A stretch of DNA of 64,000 nt, taken from positions 97,112 through 161,111 of the forward strand of contig JBFMAI010000030.1 in assembly GCA_040755725.1 (NCBI GenBank), written 5' to 3'. This document shows positions 59,261 to 64,000 of this stretch, in pieces. The notes under the pieces were generated by a model. The model worked only from the letters and a program-made list of their open reading frames with translations. It made no database searches and had not been told where the DNA came from. Each line of letters opens with the position of its first letter. The first letter of the stretch is position 1. This stretch comes from JBFMAI01 sp040755725 (GTDB lineage: Bacteria > Planctomycetota > Phycisphaerae > UBA1845 > Fen-1342). A program made the translations under genes and the position numbers.

Positions 59261-60155
59261 TTGAGCGACTTCGGGCGACGGTACTGTAGTGCCACCCTGG
59301 GCCGGTGGATCAACCGCGACCCGATCGGCGACTTCGGCGGTGCCAACGTGTACGCCTACGTCGGCAACAACCCGACCAACCGCACCGACTACCTGGGGAT
59401 GATGTACATCCCCTGCCCGCCGGGGGAGCCGTGCCACGAACAGGGGCCGGAGATGCCGGGGCGCACCCTGGCGGAACCGGGCGGCCCGGAGGAAAACGAC
59501 AAGATGCCGTGTCCGCGACGGCAGTCGCTGGTGGCCGGTCGCTCTTTCTCCGTACCACCGCTGGCAATGTGGTGGCCCCGCGAGCCGCAATGTCCATTGC
59601 CGCCCCCAGCTTCTCCCGGGAATTGCTCGGACTGTTGGGCCACCTGCAACTCGGCCGAGGGACAGGCGATGTCGCCCGCCGTCGCACTTGGGTATGTGCT
59701 TTGTCGTCCGGATGGATGCAAATGCGCTTGTGTCAACCAAGGCGCTCTCCAGGGTGTAGGGGGCCCACAGGCAAGGCGGGTGATTGGGACATGCGTGACC
59801 CAACACGAGGAGTTTCACGTAAGTGACAGCGGGAGCGAGCCAGGGGGGTTCGCCGCGTGCCCCCCCCGGCAATTGCGGTCCAATGATCCTGGGACCGCGT
59901 GGCGGAGGCGGGGGCCGGCCGGGCAATCCAGCCGCAGAGTGCCCTGCTTACGGAGTTGAGTTGCAGTGCCTGGGCGCCGGCCGGGCTGCCTGTGGAGGCA
60001 ATGCAGCATGTGAGCAGGAAGTGGATAATAGGATCGCCTTCGTTATCAGATCGATGTGCATCAACCGGCAGTGTACAGTTAGTTCCTTTGTAGGGTCGCT
60101 TACTCCACGTGTTCAGGCCATGGTGAACAACCTATGTCCGGCCAACCGGCGATGA
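59261..60155 (+). pseudogene. 5'-truncated RHS core with HExxH tip domain, frameshifted
   Basis: The frame begins mid-core (DFGRRYCSATLGRWINRDPIGDFGGANVYAYVGNNPTNRTDYLG) and enters a tip via the hinge CPPGEPCH. The tip carries CVTQHEEFHVSD, an HExxH zinc-peptidase-like motif. The frame then breaks. Removing one C from the run of eight at 59859-59866 joins it to the frame continuing ACPPGNCGPMILGPR, AECPAYGVELQCLGAG and on to the stop at 60155. HEEFH plus the later AECxAY Glu resembles metallopeptidase-type RHS toxins. No start codon with a ribosome site is visible, so it is probably a silent orphan tip. Confidence 0.75.
59859..59866 (+). other. Run of eight C at the frameshift in the RHS tip
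   Basis: Seven C would give a continuous reading frame from the HEEFH segment into the AECPAYGVELQCL segment. This is a typical slip site for replication or sequencing error, or for phase switching. Confidence 0.55.
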
Positions 60156-60216
60156 ATGCACGCGTGCTCAGGGTGGCGTAAACGCCGGCGCGCAGGGCAT
60201 CGAGGGCGTATCCGTC

Positions 60217-60822
60217 ATGGTGACGAATGGGGACACAACGGTAGCGCGAGTGGACGGCCCTCGCCGTCGAGGACCCCGCTTGATCTGGCAGGTGGCGATA
60301 GTCTTGGTGCTCCTGCTTGTCGGGTTGATTGGCATCGGGCGGACTTATTGGCGCAGCGTTACTACTGAGGTTGAAGATGGGCTGGGTCTTCTCCGTGACC
60401 ACACGACCCATTGGGTGCTTGGTCGGGCTGTCGGAACGACCACCGGGCCGGCGCGCGAAAGCACCGTGACCGCGTTTCTGCGAACACATCCCCCATCGCA
60501 GCAAGGTCGCTGGCATTTTTGCAAGACAGAGTATTACGACTGGCGGGGTCGTTTGTTGGGCAGAACGTTTCACGGCGAGAGGGCGTGGATGCTCGAAGAC
60601 GGATCATCGTGCAGGGCCGAGAACCTCTGGCTTGTTGCAAAGTGGGTCCCGGACTTGGCCGACAGGATTCGCCGGGAGATTCTCCCCCCGTGGGCGGGGG
60701 GGGCGTATGTGACTATGCTACTAAACGCCATGTGCTCAGACCCCACCTCCGAGAACATCCGCCACCAGCTTGAGGAGTGGGAGCGCGTGCGAGAGGAACC
60801 TTGGATACATGCCCCGGCGTGA
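60217..60822 (+). CDS. Single-pass membrane protein downstream of the HExxH tip (candidate immunity protein)
   Basis: The product is 201 residues. One membrane helix lies at about 22-45 after a short basic N-terminus. The rest is soluble, with two well-spaced Cys residues (WHFCKTEYYDW, SSCRAENLWL) and a charged C-terminus. No known domain is seen. Its place directly after an RHS tip is where immunity genes usually lie, and membrane-anchored immunity would fit a periplasmic metallopeptidase toxin. This is inference from position only. Confidence 0.6.
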   Translation: MVTNGDTTVARVDGPRRRGPRLIWQVAIVLVLLLVGLIGIGRTYWRSVTTEVEDGLGLLRDHTTHWVLGRAVGTTTGPARESTVTAFLRTHPPSQQGRWHFCKTEYYDWRGRLLGRTFHGERAWMLEDGSSCRAENLWLVAKWVPDLADRIRREILPPWAGGAYVTMLLNAMCSDPTSENIRHQLEEWERVREEPWIHAPA

Positions 60823-60912
60823 GGAAACGCGGACCGTGAATGGACCTCAGCAGGGCAACCGGTAACGCCGGAGCGTCAGCAACGGGCCTCGGTTCTGGTC
60901 TGGCTCCGGCCA

Positions 60913-62301
60913 ATGGCCGTGGGGCGCCGGTGCGGAGATCCGGCGCTCGACGGCCTGGCCGGCGTGGGCGGCTTGCTGGCGGTACACCAGGCCGAGACCG
61001 GCGGCGGAGCGGGCGGCGGCGGGCTGGACGCCGGCGATTACCTGTACTTCCACGACACGAGCGGCAACGTCGGCCAGCTCGTGGCGTGGGCGACGGGCTA
61101 CGGCGGGGCGCAGGCCGACGAGTGGCACGTGGACCGCCTCGTCGCCCGGTACGAGTACGACCCGTACGGGCGGATCGTCGGGCCGGACACGAACGCCGAC
61201 GGGAAGTTCGATGCGCAGGACGATCCGGGCTTCTACGCCGCGGCGAACCCGTTCCGCTGGAGCACGAAGCGGTTCGATCCGGAGACGGGTTCGCCGCAGC
61301 GAATCTCGCCGCAGGCGGGGTTGAGCGACTTCGGGATGCGGTACTATAGTGCCACCCTGGGCCGGTGGCTCAACCGCGACCCCATCGGCGACTTCGCCAC
61401 GGCGAATCTCGTTCGCCACAGCGAATCTCGCCGAAGGCGGACGTTCAGCGGACTCGGCGGAGCCAACGTGTACGCCTACGTCGGCAACAACCCGACCAAC
61501 TTCACCGACTATCTCGGCCTGGCGAGCGCGTCCTGCCGGCCCGGGGAGCCCTGTCACAGCGGCCTCTCCTCTGGCGGCGGCGGCGGCGGCGACCCGTGGA
61601 GCCCGGAGCCGACGACGGTCGAGGAGGGCGACCGCCGGCCCTGCCCGCACGCCGGCCGGGGCCGTCCGGGCGACGACGGCACGAACCTGTACACCCTGCC
61701 GCCGTTCGACTGGGAGAAGTTCAGGGCGTGGCTGGACAAGCTCCGTGCGCAGATGGAGGCTGCTGCGCGAGAGGAAAGGGAGCGACGTCAGTTGCTGATT
61801 TATCTGCACGGCTACGAGGGCAAGTGGTTTGACCAGGACGACCTGTTTCGCTTGTGGTTCGAGGCATACAAGGCGCTTATCAACAGCCGCAACGCACGCT
61901 TCCGTGAAATGTTCCGGCAGTTCGTGGACGCGTGGGCGGCCGCGTATGCGCAGGCCCTGGCCAGCGACCCGTACTCGTTCTCCTCGACCTGGATCCACGG
62001 GGTTGCGCGCGAGGGCTGGCGGCTTGTCCACGACGACGAAACGCTGGCGGGAATGTCGGACACGCGAGTCGTTGTCGAAGCGGGCGCCGTGTCGGTTGTC
62101 CTCGGCACAACCATATACGTGAGCGGAAGGTACGTCATTGTATGGGTCGCACGGGCGTCTCGGGATGGCATGCCACGCGAACCTGAGCCGTACCCGTTGG
62201 GCCCCCCGGATGAATTTCGAGGACCAGATGGCGGCAGTTATCCGTTGATCTTTCCTGACGAGCCCTTGCCACCGGAGGACGACTGGTGGAGAAACAACTG
62301 A
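60913..62301 (+). CDS. 5'-truncated RHS core with an unidentified C-terminal tip
   Basis: The product is 462 residues. The first ~205 are RHS core (GDYLYFHDTSGNVGQLVAWATGYGG, YEYDPYGRIVGPD, RYYSATLGRWLNRDPIGDF, GGANVYAYVGNNPTNFTDYLG). Two in-frame insertions of 10 and 20 residues derive from hairpin elements. After the hinge CRPGEPCH, the tip (about 210-462) has a Gly-rich linker, a helical segment (FRAWLDKLRAQMEAAAREERERRQLL) and a possible membrane hairpin (VVVEAGAVSVVLGTTIYVSGRYVIVWVA). No toxin family is recognised. The ATG at 60913 lies in unrelated DNA, so expression is doubtful. Confidence 0.7.
   Translation: MAVGRRCGDPALDGLAGVGGLLAVHQAETGGGAGGGGLDAGDYLYFHDTSGNVGQLVAWATGYGGAQADEWHVDRLVARYEYDPYGRIVGPDTNADGKFDAQDDPGFYAAANPFRWSTKRFDPETGSPQRISPQAGLSDFGMRYYSATLGRWLNRDPIGDFATANLVRHSESRRRRTFSGLGGANVYAYVGNNPTNFTDYLGLASASCRPGEPCHSGLSSGGGGGGDPWSPEPTTVEEGDRRPCPHAGRGRPGDDGTNLYTLPPFDWEKFRAWLDKLRAQMEAAAREERERRQLLIYLHGYEGKWFDQDDLFRLWFEAYKALINSRNARFREMFRQFVDAWAAAYAQALASDPYSFSSTWIHGVAREGWRLVHDDETLAGMSDTRVVVEAGAVSVVLGTTIYVSGRYVIVWVARASRDGMPREPEPYPLGPPDEFRGPDGGSYPLIFPDEPLPPEDDWWRNN
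60943..61284 (+). repeat. RHS-core direct repeat, copy A
   Basis: It aligns without gaps to 63659-64000 (offset 2716). I count about a dozen mismatches in 342 bases by eye. Such identity between core segments favours recombination that swaps tips. Confidence 0.85.
61290..61318. repeat. Double-hairpin element inserted in frame in the RHS core (unit 1)
   Basis: TTCGC-CGCA-GCGAA, TC, TCGCC-GCA-GGCGG. It adds 30 bases (10 codons) between ETG and LSDFG of the core reading frame. Confidence 0.7.
61393..61440. repeat. Tandem double-hairpin elements inserted in frame in the RHS core
   Basis: A partial unit (61393-61411) and a full unit TTCGC-CACA-GCGAA TC TCGCC-GAA-GGCGG (61412-61440) lie within a 60-base in-frame insertion (61396-61455) between GDF and GGANVYAY, as shown by comparison with the uninterrupted core at 59320-59345. 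Confidence 0.7.
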
Positions 62302-62307
62302 ATACAG

Positions 62308-63456
62308 GTGTTCCACAGCGCACGACGCCCAGCTGGGTCCGGCTGCGGTGACCCCGGATTTCCCGTGCGGTGGCCTGACCAGACACGCGCGGTTCGCGGG
62401 CGTGCGCAAAGCATCCACGCCCCCCGAGGTGGCGACGAAGACGACTTATGCACGGGCGTCCCGGATGGCGGGAGTGAACCACGCAGGGCGCTGAGCGCGG
62501 AGAGGTGCTTGGGAGCGTTTGGCCACATGCTGCGGAGTGCTGTTGCAGGCGCGCGCCGTCAGCAGGCTTTTCTGCAGATGGCTCTCCGGTACTCGACCGT
62601 AGTGCTCCGACGCGGTCCGGTGCGGCTTCGTGCAGTGTGCTGCTCAGATCGCGAACTAGCTGAGCTTGCCAATGTCGATGTGCATACCATGGAACGGGTA
62701 GTCCAATTGACCTCCACGTACTTCAGCGTCGCGCGGGCCGGCTCGGTTACAGATGTGGTCTGCGTTGGGCAGGCCGGACGATTGCGCCGGTTGCCCGCAG
62801 TGTTGGGTGTGCGCGCATACGGGTGTCGCGCCGCTGCATGGTGGGCACCCCACATACAGCTCGCCGTCGTGCTTCTGAACAACACGTTCGATACCGTTGA
62901 CATGGTGATTCATGAGCTGTGCCATGGTCTCGTGTCGCATTGGACGTGTGGCTTCCCGTACCCGTGGGCGCTCGCGGAGGGGCTGGCGCTACTCGTGGGC
63001 AGACGCATTACGGGTTATTGTCTTGGCCAACACCGATCACAGGCGCGCGACAGCCATCGGGCCGACGACCATGCGCATGCATCGCAGGATCTGATTATGA
63101 CAGTCTGCGATCAGATATGCGCCCGAACCTCGACGCAGGACTTCCCGGCGTCTGGGGACTGGCGGTCGCGGTACTACCAGCCCGCCTACTCGGCGCTGTG
63201 GTTGGCGGCCTTCTTGGAGTCGTCACGCTGGAATGGGGTTCAAGCCCTGCGCCTGGTCTTGGAACGTCTGAGGCAGCATGATGCACGCACGCCGAAGGCC
63301 GCATACCAGCAAATAGCGTGCGCGCGCGGTTCGTCTGCCGAAGAACTGGAAGGTGCGTTCCAAGCCTACTGCTTTCAGGGTATTATAGACGTACGTGGCG
63401 GCGGCGACGCGCGAGTTTCGCACAGCGCGTCAGTGGGCCCAGGAAACGCGTGCTAA
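62308..63456 (+). CDS. HExxH metallopeptidase-like protein in the RHS array
   Basis: The frame gives 382 residues from GTG 62308, but ATG 62527 (309 residues) is likelier. The motif MVIHELCHGLVSHW places zinc ligands His202 and His206 (long numbering), and a downstream Glu in YPWALAEGLALLVG fits a gluzincin of the MA clan. Further conserved-looking segments are DWRSRYYQPAYSALWLAAFLE and a helical C-terminus with several Cys. No signal peptide is obvious. It follows the second RHS tip by six bases. It could be an effector, a processing peptidase or an unrelated cargo gene. Confidence 0.6.
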   Translation: MFHSARRPAGSGCGDPGFPVRWPDQTRAVRGRAQSIHAPRGGDEDDLCTGVPDGGSEPRRALSAERCLGAFGHMLRSAVAGARRQQAFLQMALRYSTVVLRRGPVRLRAVCCSDRELAELANVDVHTMERVVQLTSTYFSVARAGSVTDVVCVGQAGRLRRLPAVLGVRAYGCRAAAWWAPHIQLAVVLLNNTFDTVDMVIHELCHGLVSHWTCGFPYPWALAEGLALLVGRRITGYCLGQHRSQARDSHRADDHAHASQDLIMTVCDQICARTSTQDFPASGDWRSRYYQPAYSALWLAAFLESSRWNGVQALRLVLERLRQHDARTPKAAYQQIACARGSSAEELEGAFQAYCFQGIIDVRGGGDARVSHSASVGPGNAC

Positions 63457-63504
63457 CACGCGGGAGACGGGCTTGACGGAGTGGGGGTGAGGCGCTCTTG
63501 CTGA

Positions 63505-64000
63505 CCGCAGACGTCGACCACCGGGTCGCCGGACGACTACGTGGTGACGGAGCGGCGGAAGTTCATGTATCACGGCTGGCTGCCGATCCTGGAGCTGGAC
63601 GCGATGAACAGCAACGCCGTCCTGCGGGCCTACACCTGGGGCCTGGACCTATCCGGGACGCTCGACGGCCTGGCCGGCGTGGGCGGCTTGCTGGCCGTCC
63701 ATCAGGCCCAGACCGGCGGCGGAGCGGGCGGCGGCGGGCTGGACGCCGGCGATTACCTGTACTTCCACGACACGAGCGGCAACGTCGGCCAGCTCGTGGC
63801 GTGGGCGACGGGCTACGGCGGGGCGCAGGCCGACGAATGGCACGTGGACCGCCTCGTCGCCCGGTACGAGTACGACCCGTACGGGCGGATCGTCGGGCCG
63901 GACACCAACAGCGACGGGAAGTTCGATGGGCAGGACGACCCCGGCTTCTACGCCGCCGCGAACCCGTTCCGCTGGAGCACGAAGCGGTTCGATCCGGAGA
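63505..64000 (+). CDS. Third RHS core segment, runs off the window
   Basis: The frame opens after a stop at 63502-63504 and encodes DDYVVTERRKFMYHGWLPILELDAMNSNAVLRAYTWGLDLSGTL, then the same core as copy A, to RWSTKRFDPE at the edge. GTG 63541 is a possible start. It includes more of the core at its 5' side than the other two copies but is still cut short. The tip lies outside the window. Confidence 0.8.
63659..64000 (+). repeat. RHS-core direct repeat, copy B
   Basis: It is the partner of 60943-61284. Copy B is cut by the window edge, so the true repeat may be longer. Confidence 0.85.

Noticed and set aside
60217..60822. Reading the 60217 product as a confirmed immunity protein
   Set aside because: Only position and one membrane helix support this, so it is listed as a candidate.

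Overview
The window is GC-rich and densely coded on both strands. It looks like a chromosomal segment of a member of the Planctomycetota, probably a Phycisphaerae-like lineage. The evidence is the number of secreted proteins ending in a dockerin-like two-repeat tail (motif GDINPFV/GDINAFV), two PEP-CTERM proteins, zinc-ribbon/membrane and GYF/AIM24 proteins, a DUF115 (MptE-like) protein beside a sugar-nucleotidyltransferase-like protein, and RHS cassettes. This assignment is inferred from gene content, not from a marker-gene tree.

Layout. 1-3.7 kb: an ECF sigma factor with its membrane anti-sigma and an exported protein (minus strand), divergent from two secreted Ala/Ser/Gly-rich proteins. 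4.0-5.2 kb: prfB (RF2) with an in-frame TGA at a CTT-TGA-C programmed frameshift site. 5.7-13.8 kb: signalling genes, namely a 1442-residue PAS/GAF hybrid histidine kinase overlapping its NarL-type response regulator, a bacteriohemerythrin, and a chemoreceptor with an extracytoplasmic zinc-binding (CZB-like) module. 14-19.3 kb: an FG-GAP/dockerin protein, a methyltransferase, a GYF-AIM24 protein, a lipoprotein and a small kinase-fold protein. 19.7-27.5 kb: a surface-polysaccharide block (DUF4416, WecA/MraY-type transferase and O-antigen ligase, joined by ATGA overlaps), an exported esterase and a GT39-type membrane glycosyltransferase. 27.7-33.2 kb: an acyl-CoA mutase large subunit with isobutyryl-CoA-mutase-like specificity residues, a rhodanese-like/methyltransferase fusion, a PEP-CTERM protein, a GT4 glycosyltransferase and a zinc ribbon. 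33.5-37.1 kb: a two-gene operon of a nucleotidyltransferase/degenerate radical-SAM protein and an MptE-like protein. 37.3-50.9 kb: housekeeping and accessory genes (ribF, a PEP-CTERM protein, a YhiN flavoprotein, a TPR lipoprotein, UspA, carbamate kinase, a Sua5-YwlE fusion with rpiB, DUF2203 and a permease). 50.9-57.8 kb: dockerin-tailed secreted proteins, including a papain-like protease with calcium-binding-like repeats and a beta-helix. 58.0 kb: tRNA-Arg(TCT), then a SerA-like dehydrogenase. 59.2-64.0 kb: an array of three 5'-truncated RHS core segments with unrelated C-terminal tips and companion genes, running off the right edge.

The most unusual parts are: the RHS tip array, with an HExxH tip broken by a poly-C frameshift; a short double-hairpin element inserted in frame inside an RHS core, with an apparent empty/filled pair elsewhere in the window; the pseudo-radical-SAM nucleotidyltransferase; the Sua5-YwlE fusion; and the protease with nine DCN repeats. 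Several families of dispersed GC-rich palindromes fill the longer intergenic gaps. Three GC-rich hairpins and four sigma-70-like promoter sites are proposed by eye.
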